Assembly (NCBI RefSeq): GCF_932526225.1
Contig: NC_064044.1
Coordinates: 13,096,953-13,160,952, forward strand
Direction: 5' to 3'
Length of the DNA stretch: 64,000 nucleotides
Source: Nematostella vectensis
Taxonomy: Eukaryota > Cnidaria > Anthozoa > Actiniaria > Edwardsiidae
The notes beneath the pieces were generated by a model. The model saw only the letters and a list, made by a program, of their open reading frames with translations. It did no database searches and was not told the DNA's origin. Below, piece by piece: positions 33,826 to 45,233 of the stretch. The translations under genes were made by a program, and so were the position numbers. How positions within the stretch are numbered: the first letter of the stretch is position 1; each line of letters begins with the position of its first letter.

Positions 33826-34448
33826 AATCAAACGCGCAAAAAATGACCTATTTGTTTTATACAACAATTAACCATTGACTGCTATTTTAAGCTGAATTTA
33901 CAAAAAAAACTAAAAACAGATACCTTTACCTAGTCAGCTGTATCCAAGTTCCAACAGTGCCTTGCGGTACCATCTCTAATCCCTAATCACGGTGCTAATG
34001 TGAGCACAAGTTGATGTTTTCTTGTACTTTTCATCAAAAATGCAGCTATGAGCATGTTGGGAGAGTGCTCAAGGACATCATAAAGTCTATTTGGGCATAT
34101 TGGTGGATTCATAGGGATTTCTTCTTGCTTGGCTTTGGATGAGAAAATTATTTACTAATGAATCACCACAGCTCCTGGGTCTGTTTGACCTGGAATTGAT
34201 TTGTTTTGCTTTGGGGTGAAAAAACATCTCTGACTTTGGGGAGAGGAGTGGTGACTGGCCCTCCCCCTGTGATTTTTTTCACGGATCTCCCAGAATGCTC
34301 TGCAATCTGTAATGGCAGCAACGTGGTTTTAGATAATATCAACATGTTTGTTTGTCTCCTTCGCAACCCCAATCAGTTTGAGTCACACAGCACTCCCAGA
34401 GCGCTGTACAAACTATATGTTTGTTGATTCTATGTCTTCTGTTATAGT
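33826..34448 (+). other. 5' flank / probable 5' untranslated region of U1 TRIM gene
   Basis: This is near-identical in U2 and U3. Frames open on both strands around 34163-34427, so neither is credible as coding. The 3' end TTCTGTTATAG|T is an acceptor immediately before the RING ATG, so the gene has at least one upstream non-coding exon. Confidence 0.5.
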
Positions 34449-36876
34449 ATGGCTGATTCTGAGACGAAGCCTAAAGATGTCAGTGATGTCACATGCTCTC
34501 TTTGCCTGGAGCAGTACCAAGACCCGCGAGTGCTAGCCTGTCTGCACACTTATTGCCGACACTGTCTGGAAAGTCTGGTAGAGCACAGCCAGGAACGCAC
34601 AGTGTCTTGCCCCCAGTGCCGGGAAAAAATAGTGGTACGCAGTTGATGACTTTCTATCACAAAAACAATATTTCAGTACCCCCCCCCTCCCCAATAAAAA
34701 AAAAAGCGAGCAGCAAGCAACTAAAAAACACTTGAAGTGTGTCAGCCACACCTTTGTTATTGTTTTCATTTAATACTGGAAGGCACATAATGTGTTAAAA
34801 TCTCGAAATAACCATCAAAAAACAAAGCTTAATATACTTAATTACCAAATTCAATGAATATATCGCATTGGCTTCCCCAAATCAGCCGATGGGATTGGAT
34901 TTTTTTCCCACTTTGTTAGGATGACAAAATGGCGGCTGACATAGGCTGTTTAAAACTAAAAAAGCACATAATTCCAATTTAACTAAAGAATCTTAGGTAT
35001 TGAGGTGAATTATTGCTTTAATTTAACTTGCATAAAAAATAATTTGATTTTCAAAGTGAGTGAATCTAGCGGAATCTGATAAAGCATAAGTGTATTTAAT
35101 TAAAAAATTACGAAAATCGCGCCGAAAATGAGTCTTAGTATAACTTAGTATTTCTGTTTAGCCAAAACAACCTCGGCGCGGCATCTTAATGTCATGCGAA
35201 CATTTCAACTTCTTAATCGCCTTTTGAGTTCCGCTATTTTAACAAGCTTTTGCTTTTTGATTGGTCCAGGCGCGTACACAGGGGGGTGCGCAGGGTGCGC
35301 GCGCATCCCCCTTGGCGGCCAAAACGTGGGTAATTTCATATTAAGGAATCTTCAATTCTACTGTGGGCCAAAACGTGGGTCATTTCTTATAAGGAATCTT
35401 CTAATTTTATGATTTTCCATATGATAACTAAGACTACGCACCCACCCCCCTCTATCCCCCCCCAGAGACCACGAGATCACGTCTTTTTTATCCGAGAAAA
35501 AAGAAATTAAAAATCCAAGACCAAGAACTCCATCCTTTCATCTCAAAATCATTTTCCATCACGAAATTGATGGAAGTCCCTGTCGCTCTACCTTGTCCAA
35601 ATACATGTGTGTTTTTTTACAGATTAGTGTGGAAGAGGTAAAAGATCTAAAAGTAGACTTCATGCTGAATGATATGATTGAAAAGATGTCGCTGGATCAG
35701 GAAAATAAAGTCGACATCTCTATCACTTGTGAAACCTGCCAAAGTGATGTTGCTACTGGGAGATGTGATGATTGCTGTGAGTTTATGTGTGAGTTCTGTA
35801 TCACATCTCACAGACGATTACTGCGCACAAATCAGCACAAGATAATAGGTCTGAAAGAGGCCACATCGAAAGGCAAGTCAAGCTGCAAGTCACACTATTG
35901 CCCAAGGCACAAAGGAGAGAGGCTCACTTTGTTGTGTGACACTTGTGACGAACTGATTTGCCAAGATTGTGCAATCACTACCCACCAATATCACAAGATC
36001 AACTTCACTAGCAACATTATAGATCGAGAGAAAGACGAAATTAAAGCGAAAGTGGAAGAAGTAAAATCCAAGCAAACCGATTCATCCCAACTACATGATA
36101 AAGTCGTAAATGAAAAAGCTCGAATAGAAGCACAGAAAAATTCGTTGACGTCTGAAATTGACGACTTTATAAACGCACAGATCAGTACTTTGGAAAAGGT
36201 GCGTTCAAATCTAAAAGATGAGTTTATCTCTGATTATGAGAAGAGAAATAAGCAGCTTGATTGTCACGAAGATTTTCTCTCTATTTTCATCGCAAACTGC
36301 AATAGCTGTGTGAAGTTCGCAGAGCGTGTATGTCAGGCGGGTCCAGGAAACGAAGTTGAGGTGTTATCGTTGAAGAGGGAGATCATGCCGCGACTATCAC
36401 ATCTTGCAGGTACCACCATGCAAGATGTGCTGTTTGAAAAAGTCATCGTCACCTTTAATGTAGACGAGGTTTTCTGGAAATCTGTGACCGAGAAAGTTTC
36501 TTTCGAAAGAGTGACCGTTGACCCCAAGCAGTGCGTCGTTACCATGGGAACAGGTGCAGAGCCAGGGATCATGTATTCCACGATTCCAAACCAGCGCATA
36601 CATTTTTCCGTTGCAGTTAACGACAGTAAGAAGCAACGTTATGATGCGCCAGTGAGTGTCAAAGCTTATGTTCAAGAGGGATATATTATTGGGTTCACGT
36701 CTTCTGATTCAGCTGGGCCAGTGATCCCTTTGAATGTTGTAATACAGTTTTATGACGATGGCTATGGCTATGAATTTACGTACACGCCACCTGATGCCGA
36801 TTATTATAAATTGTCTGTTACAGTAAACGGTGAACATGTCAGAGGGAGCCCATTTTGTTGGTGGGTGCGACCATAG
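34449..36876 (+). CDS. TRIM45-like RING/B-box/filamin protein, unit U1
   Basis: Exon 1 is 34449-34634 (GTG|GTACGC donor) and exon 2 is 35623-36876 (TTTTTTTACAG acceptor), joined in phase 0 for 479 residues. The RING has C16-C19, C31-H33, C36-C39 and C54-C57 (C3HC4). B-box 1 spans about 98-134 (CETC...CDDCC...CEFC...H) and B-box 2 about 153-187 (HYCPRH...CDTC...CQDCAITTH). A coiled coil covers about 195-290, and a filamin/ABP280 repeat about 358-478 ends with the family signature GSPF..WVRP. RING-BB1-BB2-CC-filamin without NHL repeats is the order of TRIM45. Such proteins are RING E3 ubiquitin ligases; an immune role is inferred from the tandem expansion. The stop (TAG, 36874-36876) replaces an AAG present in the other copies, so this product ends right after the filamin repeat. 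Confidence 0.85.
35266..35600 (+). repeat. GC-rich MITE fragment and 58-bp direct repeats in the TRIM intron
   Basis: GCGTACACAGGGGGGTGCGC...CCCCCTTGGCGGCC resembles the left part of the 278-bp MITE at 38935. It is followed by two copies of GGCCAAAACGTGGGTAATTT..TTAT.AAGGAATCTTC. The same block is in U2 (46050-46190) and U3 (56030-56165). Confidence 0.45.
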
Positions 36877-36923
36877 GTTGCTTTGGTCAAAATTAAGAAG
36901 ACTGTCAAAAACTAGAAGGGCGC

Positions 36924-37856
36924 ACTACCCACCAATATCACAAGATCAACTTCACTAGCAACATTATAGATCGAGAGAAAGACGAAATTAAGGCGAAAGT
37001 GGAAGAAGTAAAATCCAAGCAAACCGATTCATCCCAACTACATGATAAAGTCGTAAATGAAAAAGCTCGAATAGAAGCACAGAAAAATTCGTTGACGTCT
37101 GAAATTGACGACTTTATAAACGCACAGATCAGTGCTTTGGAAAAGGTGCGTTCAAATCTAAAAGATGAGGTTATCTCTGATTATGAGAAGAGAAATAAGC
37201 AGCTTGATTGTTACGAAGATTTTCTCTCTATTTTCATCGCAAACTGCAATAGCTGTGTGAAGTTCGCAGAGCGTGTATGTCAGGCGGGTCCAGGAAACGA
37301 AGTTGAGGTGTTATCGTTGAAGAGGGAGATCATGCCGCGACTATCACATCTTGCCACCATGCAAGATGTGCTGTTTGAAAAAGTCATCGTTAACTTTAAT
37401 GTAGACGAGGATTTCTGGAAATCTGTGACCGAGAAAGCTTCTTTCGAAAGAGTGACCGTTGACCCCCAGCAGTGCGTCGTTACCATGGGAACAGGTGCAG
37501 AGCCAGGGATCATTTATTCCACGTTTGCAAAGCAGCGCATACATTTTTCCGTTGCAGTTAACGACAGTAAGAAGCAACGTTATGATGCGCCAGTGAGTGT
37601 CGAAGCTTATGTTCAAAAGGGATATATTGATTGGTTCACGTCTTCTGATTCTCCTGGGCCAGTGATCCCTTTGAATGTTGTAATACAGTTTTATGACGAT
37701 GGCTATGGCTATGAATTTACGTACACGCCACCTGATGAAGGATGTTATCAATTGTCTGTTACAGTAAACGGTGAACATGTCAAAGAGAGCCCATTTTCTT
37801 GGTGGGTGCGACCAAAGGTTGCTTTGGTCAAAGTTAAGAAGACTGTCAAAAACTAG
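36924..37856 (+). pseudogene. Partial internal duplicate of the U1 TRIM gene (coiled coil + filamin)
   Basis: A 947-bp step repeats 35978 onward at 36925 onward, joined across a 2-base CA microhomology. The copy lacks the RING and both B-box cores, starting within THQYHKINF. Its frame is open to the stop at 37856 (first ATG 36999, 285 codons) and ends PFSWWVRPKVALVK...KN. No start context or promoter of its own is evident. It could be skipped, or join upstream exons by alternative splicing. It differs from its source by several replacements, so it is not brand new. Confidence 0.7.
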
Positions 37857-37866
37857 AAGGGCGCAG

Positions 37867-38205
37867 CACGTCGCTGTGAGAGTCCAATTTCTCAAAGCAA
37901 GTTTGGAACTTGAGCTCGGAGTAAAACATAAATCAAATAAGGGTGAGCAGATCTGGGGTTGTAAGTCTCATAGTGCCGTGACATTTGATCAGAATAACGT
38001 CTGGCATTATAAGAAAAGTTGGGGTGGCGTGTTTGGGATGTATCTCAGCAGTGATGGGCAGGGAACAAGAATGATCATCTGTGATGAAGGAACAGACGAG
38101 AGGAATATATTCAAGGGAATCCTCTGGCCTGTTTATTTACATACCCGCGGCAAATGGTCTCCACAGTTCGAGAAAGAAGAAAAACAAAGAAATTCTGAAC
38201 TATGA
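37867..38205 (+). CDS. C-terminal module of the TRIM gene, U1, out of frame
   Basis: From HVAVRVQFL to the stop, about 112 codons are open and align throughout with residues 503-615 of the U2 protein. The frame is +1 relative to the filamin frame, which stops at 37856. A GT...GCAG segment at 37818-37866 (49 nt) would, if spliced, join RPK directly to HVAVRV in frame. Such a short intron is unusual. The module is otherwise a relic. I do not recognise the domain. Confidence 0.5.
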   Translation, partial: HVAVRVQFLKASLELELGVKHKSNKGEQIWGCKSHSAVTFDQNNVWHYKKSWGGVFGMYLSSDGQGTRMIICDEGTDERNIFKGILWPVYLHTRGKWSPQFEKEEKQRNSEL

Positions 38206-38934
38206 ACTGTGTTTTACATGATTTGTGCGTCTAGCCGTTCCAGGTTTTGAATTTTCCGAATTTTCTGCTAGAAATGCTAAAGCAACACTAGAAATGCACC
38301 ACTGTTTAGATATTAAAGTTAAATCTAGAAAGAAGAAATAAGCTAAAAACACGGAAAAAATTTAAGAGATGAAATATAGAAAATGATAGAGAACGATTTG
38401 ATGCTGTATTGTTGTTACCACTATCCCCAGGATCAAGGTAGGGATCATTCTCATGTATTTGTTGGGATCGAGATTCCAAATATTGTGATCGGGACGATTT
38501 TCTGATCTGGTAACTTTTCTTGCACCTAAGAAATAGATTTCACAATGCCCAGAACTTTTTTCTTTTTCCAAAAGTCAGACCAAAGTTAGTTCGAGCATCT
38601 GATTTCTCTGTCGGAACATTTAGTTGATTTTTGCGTTTTTTTTGTGTGAAGTGCTGTCTTTCTAACTCATAAGCCTGGCTCATTTGAAAACAAAGAAGTC
38701 ATGCAAGCCTTATCTAGTTCTCCTAATGAAAATATACACATGAAAAACCCTAAACGCTCGATAAAGGGGAAGCCAATGTTACAGGACGAATTGACAAATT
38801 GATTAGGTTAGAGCTAATTGTCGTTTAGTATTTCATGTTTCTTCTATGAGAACCGGAACTTCTTTAGTTTTGGTTCTTTTAAGTATAATTTGATAGTTGA
38901 TGATTTCCTTAGTCTAGTTTGTTGCACGCCCGTG
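38206..38934. other. 3' flank of U1 TRIM gene
   Basis: AT-rich and strongly conserved between units (48075-48804, 58000-58722), consistent with a 3' untranslated region. ATTAAA near 38312 is a weak poly(A) signal candidate. No other gene is seen. Confidence 0.4.
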
Positions 38935-39212
38935 CAGGCCCGTACCCAGGGGGGTGCAGGGGTTGCAAACGCACCCCCCCCCCCCTCCCATAGCGGCCAA
39001 AGGTCCATATTCGGTTCTCAATAGACGTGTTATTATTTGTAGACAAAACTATAAAGCATCAGCTAGATCACTCTAGTATGAGCCAAATCCGACAATAAAC
39101 GTCCGGTGGAGATACTGCAAACGCGTGGTCCTCCCCCGGAAGTGTTAGGCTCATTTTTCAGGATTTCGCACCCCCACCCCCACCCCCAAGAAAAATCCTG
39201 GGTACGGGCCTG
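38935..39212. mobile_element. 278-bp MITE with 13-bp inverted ends, U1 copy
   Basis: It begins CAGGCCCGTACCCAGG and ends CCTGGGTACGGGCCTG, perfect inverted repeats, with CCGTG on both flanks (38930-38934 and 39213-39217) as a target duplication. C-rich runs (CACCCCC repeats) sit inside each end. Confidence 0.8.
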
Positions 39213-39495
39213 CCGTGGACCCTCTTCTTCGATAGATGGCCTTTTAGCGCCTAAATCAAGGGAATGTTCAGTTTAACATACATGGCGGAATCGTGGTCTC
39301 TTCTTGTCGTTTCAGACATTTTACTTGAGCAGTTTAATCTCACATGTTATGTTCACCTCTGTACATGCGCAGTTTATTTTTAAAAGTTGCTTAATCATTA
39401 ATATTATTTTAGAGTCACCTTGACTTCTTATTTTGTAAATACGCTTTGACAAGAGACCAATCCTGTGATTTCCCACGCCCTTGATATTTAATGAT

Positions 39496-39660
39496 TGTGT
39501 AGTTCCATAAAATATCCATCCCCCCCCCCTTGAGGGGATTGGGAATTCCGGGGTGTGGGCGTTAAAACGCCCAGGAATTTCCAGATGGGAGGGGGGGTAA
39601 AATGTCCTTTTTCCTTAACAGTTACTGGAGGGGGGTATGCATATTTTCTGGAACTACACA
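39496..39660. mobile_element. Palindromic MITE (TGTGTAGTTCC ends), U1 copy
   Basis: TGTGTAGTTCCATAAAATAT followed by a C run is mirrored by GGAGGGGGGTATGCATATTTTCTGGAACTACACA (written here as ends TGTGTAGTTCC...GGAACTACACA). The centre has a second hairpin, GGGCGTTAAAACGCCC. Confidence 0.7.
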
Positions 39661-41310
39661 TTGGTTCAAACGTATCCAATTCTCCCCGTTCCCTGGGGTC
39701 TTTTGAATTGGTTTTCTTTCATGTGAGACGACCACATGGATTGCTGTCTGGTCCTAGCGTATAAATATAGCAAGCCTAGATTTGTAATTTATGTGCGCTG
39801 GCATTCAGGCAATTACAATTAAAACCAGTTGAAATACCAGCTTGGCCTCGTCTGATCCCGGCTACATGAGAAATACAAATATACCTTTTTCTCCAGATAC
39901 AAAAAATTTCATTTTCTTTTTTCATTTTATTTCTTTTTTTCTTTTCTTCCTCTCTTCATTTTTCCATTTCTTTCTTTTTTGAATTCCTTTCTTTTTCTTT
40001 TTTCATTTCGTTTTACATGTATGATACATGTAACCCCAGATGTATACCAATATGGGACCTAAATTTAGGGTATTTATGGACACCCTAAAGTAGTTGGAGA
40101 GCTAAGCGGGTTTCTCCGCTTATCTGGTTTTTCGATTCTTTTTAAGGTTCTGGGAGTATGTTTTGAAATGTGAGTTCGGGGGTAGCCAGATAGAGTAACT
40201 ATGCACAAAACACACACACAAGCACACACATACATAAGCATATCACGCGTATGAAAACGAAACAAACTTGGATTGGACACACTTGCAAAGAGAAGAGCAA
40301 TCTCTCGCCTCGCTCTTATGTTTAAAGAAAGTCAACGGCCTCGTTAGTTATTCTTACAGCGAGAGAATCAAGACAAACGAAATGTCACACCTTTAATCAA
40401 AAACACCGTAAAGCAGAAGCTCATAGACTCCTACCATAGAACTATAAGTCAGTGGAACTCCCTTCTTGAAATTGTATTGTATAAACCGTCAGCAGTTCGA
40501 GGAGACCTGGGCAGCACTGCTTGGAGTTCTCAGCTCGCCTCCTCCTTTCTACCAGGTAGCGTCACACCCGAGGTGTGTCCATATTTTCATCATTTATCGT
40601 GGTCATAAGATTTCTTTGCTTTGTGCAAACAAGCATTTAAACGCAGTGCAAGATAATAATTTTGGCATTTTGCGATTTGTACCTTGATGTACCTTACCAA
40701 GCAACAGTGCAATGGTAGTGTGCTACACCAAGTGTAGACACAGGCGGCCCAAGTTCATTATAAGTACAATCCATCTACTGTTTCGATAAGGGTTCGTATA
40801 GGCGTCATCGATAAACTTGTTAAATTGCTTAAAATCACTTCAGAGTTCCAGAAAACAGTATAAAATAAAAGTATGTCTTACCTGAACTTGTGCTGTTTTT
40901 ATTTCTCGATTTGGAAGAAGTTGGAACGAAGTGACTCCCTCTTTGTACCACGTGGTTTAGCGAGTTTATCGATGAAGATTATCCGAACCAATATAAACAC
41001 TGTAAAACTACTGCATATCCCCATCAAAACAGTAGATAGATTATACTTATAATAAACTTGGGCCTTCTGTGGTGAAGAGGTAACACAGACGAAGAACAGG
41101 AATACAATTGAACAATGAGGGTAATCTAGCCAATCATGTTAGGCCTTACGAGCGGACTTCTACATTTCTCAAGTAAACGCTTTTCGACTGGCCAATATAT
41201 TGACCCATCATTCTTTGCAATGTCCACATTCTTTGCAGTGTCCACACCACCAACGCCGCCGCCACTTGAGTGAAATTTACGTGGTTATTCGTATTTGCAA
41301 AACTCGTGTT
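39661..41310. other. Non-coding 3' part of U1
   Basis: A pyrimidine-rich tract (39895-40015, repeated TTTCTTTTTT/CTTCCTCTC) creates long artefactual frames. It is followed by conserved non-coding DNA with a CA-rich stretch (40205-40235). The same blocks recur at 49975-51200 and 59690-61076. No gene is recognised. Confidence 0.45.
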
Positions 41311-42003
41311 TCACGAGTAAAAAGGGGTGGCCTGACCACTCGCCTTAAAACCAGATATAGATTATTTTTAGAGCATTTTAGATAATTTCATGCAAATAAA
41401 AATTAAAATAAATAAATAAATTCATGCAAATAAAGATGGAACAATGTTCCTGGTTTATTTCTATTAATTTGCACTGAAAACGGCTCATGGATAATACGTT
41501 TACACTAAGCGCCCCCTTAGCCTAAGATCGCCGACGACATTGAACTTAGGTTAAGTTCAAGTGTCGTATTATTCATCAGCCGTATTCAATGCAAATAGAG
41601 ATATGAAACAATCGACTTGATTCATTTGCACGCATTTACATTGCATACGGCTCAAAGACAATACGACGTTTGAAGCCTAAATAGGGGCCTTAGTTCTGCT
41701 TAGCAAAATGTTCAGTTTTATCCGTATATGAACAACATGTATGGTAACTCCGCGCCTGACATAGGGACGTTACCAGGGTCCGTGGCAGACATGGAGGACC
41801 ACACCCACCAATTCAATATTCAAGGGAGAGAAGGGTGGGGGCCAAAAGTACACATGACCTATACGGACGCTCATAACAAGTAACTAAGCTCCTTACGAAT
41901 AAATGTCTGTTGGCACAATGACCAGTGTACACTCGATTCCCCGAACAGGGAGCTACCTCTACCGTTTGAATAAATGTCAATTTTTTAGTTATATGTTGTG
42001 GCC

Positions 42004-42138
42004 ATCCTCGGAGACCCAGGGCGTCGCGGAGATCGGGCACACAGGGAGCGCGCGAGAATCACTCGTCTTTCTTTCTTGCGCTTTTTGCGTGCGCCCCGTG
42101 TGTGCCCAATCTCCGCGACGCCCTGGGTCTCCGAGGAT
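42004..42138. mobile_element. GC-rich palindromic MITE, U2 copy
   Basis: Same element as at 31276. The loop reads TTTCTTGCGC, shared with U4, where U1 and U3 have TTTCTCGCCC. The right arm keeps GGGTCTCCGAGGAT as in U1. Confidence 0.75.
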
Positions 42139-42891
42139 GTGCTGTGGCTGCCTCCGAAACTGGATTACCCCGTCATGGTATCCCTGTTTTCTTTACCAGT
42201 AACGCCTGTTGGGTTTTGCATTCAAAGTATATCTATTTTTGGTAACAGTTTCTCCGAAACCGCTAGAACGACAACAAGAGACTGCCTACAAGGATAATTG
42301 CTCTCAAGTTTTGATTTGCAGGTATTTCTTAACTTTCTTACACCCTATTTGCCATTTTCATAAGCGTATGTTAGAACTGTTGGAATGCATCTAAATGTTT
42401 ATCTAGATTCCTCGCAACTTAAGGTCTCGTGTGAGAATGCGAAGGAATAGTCCAAATTCCTTTCCGCTGTAAGAAAGTCTAGAGTAAATCTTTGGTCAGT
42501 ATAAGTTCTTTATATATCTAGCACATGACTAAAGTCGTCCCCGGTCGAAATATCTATCGTATTATCTATCGGCAGTTAAGGACCTTCCGGAAATAGGCGT
42601 CATTAACGAAATAAATAATTTTCAGTCCCTTTGATTGAAGTCTGCTTTAGTAGCCTAGTGACACTATAAAGAGAGGATGCTAAGCAGACTAGTGATTAAG
42701 GATTTCATCCCATTTTGTCCTTCATTTTCGCTAGTAAGTAAGTGATATTAGTTAGAAATTCAAAGTTGAAGCACGTACTGATTATTCTATTAAATCTGCT
42801 TCAAAGATTTACAAAAATTCATCAGTAAGCTTATTTAAAAGAAGTATAAGTTATGTATGAAGAGTTATATCAATATGATTTTGTTTAAATC

Positions 42892-44611
42892 TGTGACAGG
42901 GTGGAATAGATCGGTTCGGCGGATGGCTCTAAAGTTTACGGAGACAAACAAATTTACAACTTCACGTCGCGAGCGCTGGGGCAGAACTAAATTTATTCCA
43001 AAACATGCAAAATCACACACGCGTAGACACTTTACAAATAAGGTCATGACATCTATATAAGGAAATTAAACAAAGGCTACCCAAAATAAGAAAAATAAAA
43101 ACACGCACACTCATTACAACATACACACGCACAAGATAAGACACACTGTCACATCCGCCCTCGCTTTACTTTGCTACGCCCTCGAGCAAATTAAAATTAA
43201 ATTAAATGTCATGTCCAGGCAACCAGTTCCTTTCGTATACCACAGTCTTGAACTTCTTGGTATAAACAGAGTCTTGAACAATACAGTTCACAGTTCAGGT
43301 GCTATTCCCCGGGAAATCAACCGACGCAGGAGAACAGGATCTCGTGAGAGTAAAGAACAAGTACTCGCATTAACATAGTGCTTCGCCACACTTAAACGCC
43401 ATAATGCTTTGAGGACTTGTAATCGGCTAAGTAAGCCTTTCCAGTAGCTCCTTGCAACCATTCCCATACGCACATCAACCGTCGTACTTTTCAGTCTCTT
43501 GTGTACATTAGGAATGTCTTGGAGGTGTGAACCAGTCCAAAACTACCAAATTAACAAAGAGAGCCTTCATCCAGCCATCGGAACAATCCAGCTCTAGTGA
43601 ACAATAGCAAACTAAAACCTCCGTCCAGAGTTAATCATACACAGTACTTTAACTACAACGCAAATGTTCCATTTCTCAATCCCTTGTCGATCCGTAGCAG
43701 CAGCATATTCAAGTGCGACGCTTCCCACCGTCAAACGGGACCGGAGAACATGCTGGCACACACCCGCGACGACACAAAAACACGTCCTGTCTTTACGTTC
43801 GGTAAACGCATATTTCTTCGCTCTTCTCTCCGCGCGAACAGTCGTCTCCCACTGAATGATCATTACCACTGTTTGTGTATTTACAAGTCCAAAGTCATTC
43901 ACGCCATTCACGCCCGACCTGCATTTAATTCTCGTAAATACACAAACAGTACAATAAATGTCCCTTTTTCTTGCTTGACGACCAACTTTCGATCCTGTAT
44001 AGAGCGGCAGATTACAGTGTACTCGTAGCACAAGCTCGCGGAACAAACCCAAAATGACTTTGGACTTTGAAGCAACTTCACTCCTGCCTGCTTTTCCTTC
44101 CCTGGCCGTGATCTTCGAATAGGGTCGACACTCCATCAACTGTGTCTTTTTTGCCCTGTGGAGCTGCCCTGCTTTTCTGCAAACTGCTGAGACGCCCTTT
44201 CATTCACGCCCGACGCCATCTTGTCCACTCACTCACTCACGATCTTCTAACTTCCATTCAACATTGAGCCCCATTACTCCTTTGACCTGCATTTCCTCAC
44301 ACGTAAACAAAGCCATCCTGCCGACAACGCCAAATGTGACGGAGTGGAATAGGTCGGTTCGGCGGATGACTCGCAAGTTTACGTAGACAAACAAATTTAC
44401 AGGTTCACCACGCGAGCGCTGGGACAGAACTAAATTTATTCCAAAACATGCAGAAATCACACACGTGTAGACATTTTCCAAATAAGGTCATGACATCTAT
44501 ATAAGGAAATTAAATAAAGTCTACCCAAAATAAGAGAAAAAAAAACACGAACACTTTTTAAAACATACACACGCACAAGAGATAAAGTCAAGTCCAGTTC
44601 ACACTGTCACA
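42892..44611 (-). mobile_element. LTR retroelement, U2 copy
   Basis: LTRs are at 42892-43153 and 44335-44611, with AATC on both flanks. The interior contains an extra hairpin-forming segment near 43865-43930 (TGTTTGTGTATTTAC ... GTAAATACACAAACA) that is shared with U3 and missing from U1 and U4. Confidence 0.8.
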
Positions 44612-45233
44612 AATCAAACGCACAAAAAATGACCTATTTGTTTAATACAACAATTAACCATTGACTGCTATTTTAAGCTGAATTTACAAAAAAACTAAAA
44701 ACAGATACCTATACCTAGTCAGCTGTATCCAAGTTCTAACAGTGCCTTGTGGTACCATCTCTAATCCCTAATCACGGTGCTAATGTGAGCACAAATTGAT
44801 GTTTTCTTGTACTTTTCATAAAAAATGCAGCTATGAGCATGTTGGGAGAGTGCTCAAGGACATCATTAAGTCTATTTGGGCATATTGGTGGATTCATTGG
44901 GATTTCTTCTTGCTTGGCTTTGGATGAGAACATTACTTTCTAATGAATCACCACAGCTCCTGGTTCTGTTTGACCTGGAATTGATTTGTTTTGCTTTGGG
45001 GTGAAAAAACATGTCTGACTTTGGGGAGAGGAGTGTTGACTGGCCCTCCCCCTGTGATTTTTTTCACGGATCTCCCAGAATGCTCTGCAATCTGTAATGG
45101 CAGCAACGTGGTTTTAGATAATATCAACATGTTTGTTAGTCTCCTTCGCAACCCCAATCAGTTTGAGTCACACAGCATTCCCAGAGCGCTGTACAAACTA
45201 TATGTTTGTTGATTCCATGTCTTCTGTTATAGT

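Larger units (their letters stand above)
30485..41310 (+). repeat. Tandem unit U1 (10.8 kb)
   Basis: This is the first of four head-to-tail units, each starting near GGGTGGC.TGACCACTCGCC. In order it holds palindromic MITEs, a GC-rich hairpin, an LTR element, a TRIM gene, a 278-bp MITE, a second MITE, a pyrimidine tract and non-coding DNA to 41310. It is longer than U2 and U3 mainly because of the 947-bp duplication inside the TRIM gene. Its first palindromic MITE is partly deleted. Confidence 0.9.

Noticed and set aside
34163..34427. Conserved open frames upstream of each RING exon
   Set aside because: Frames are open on both strands and the conservation is explained by recent unit duplication; the RING exon has its own ATG after an acceptor.
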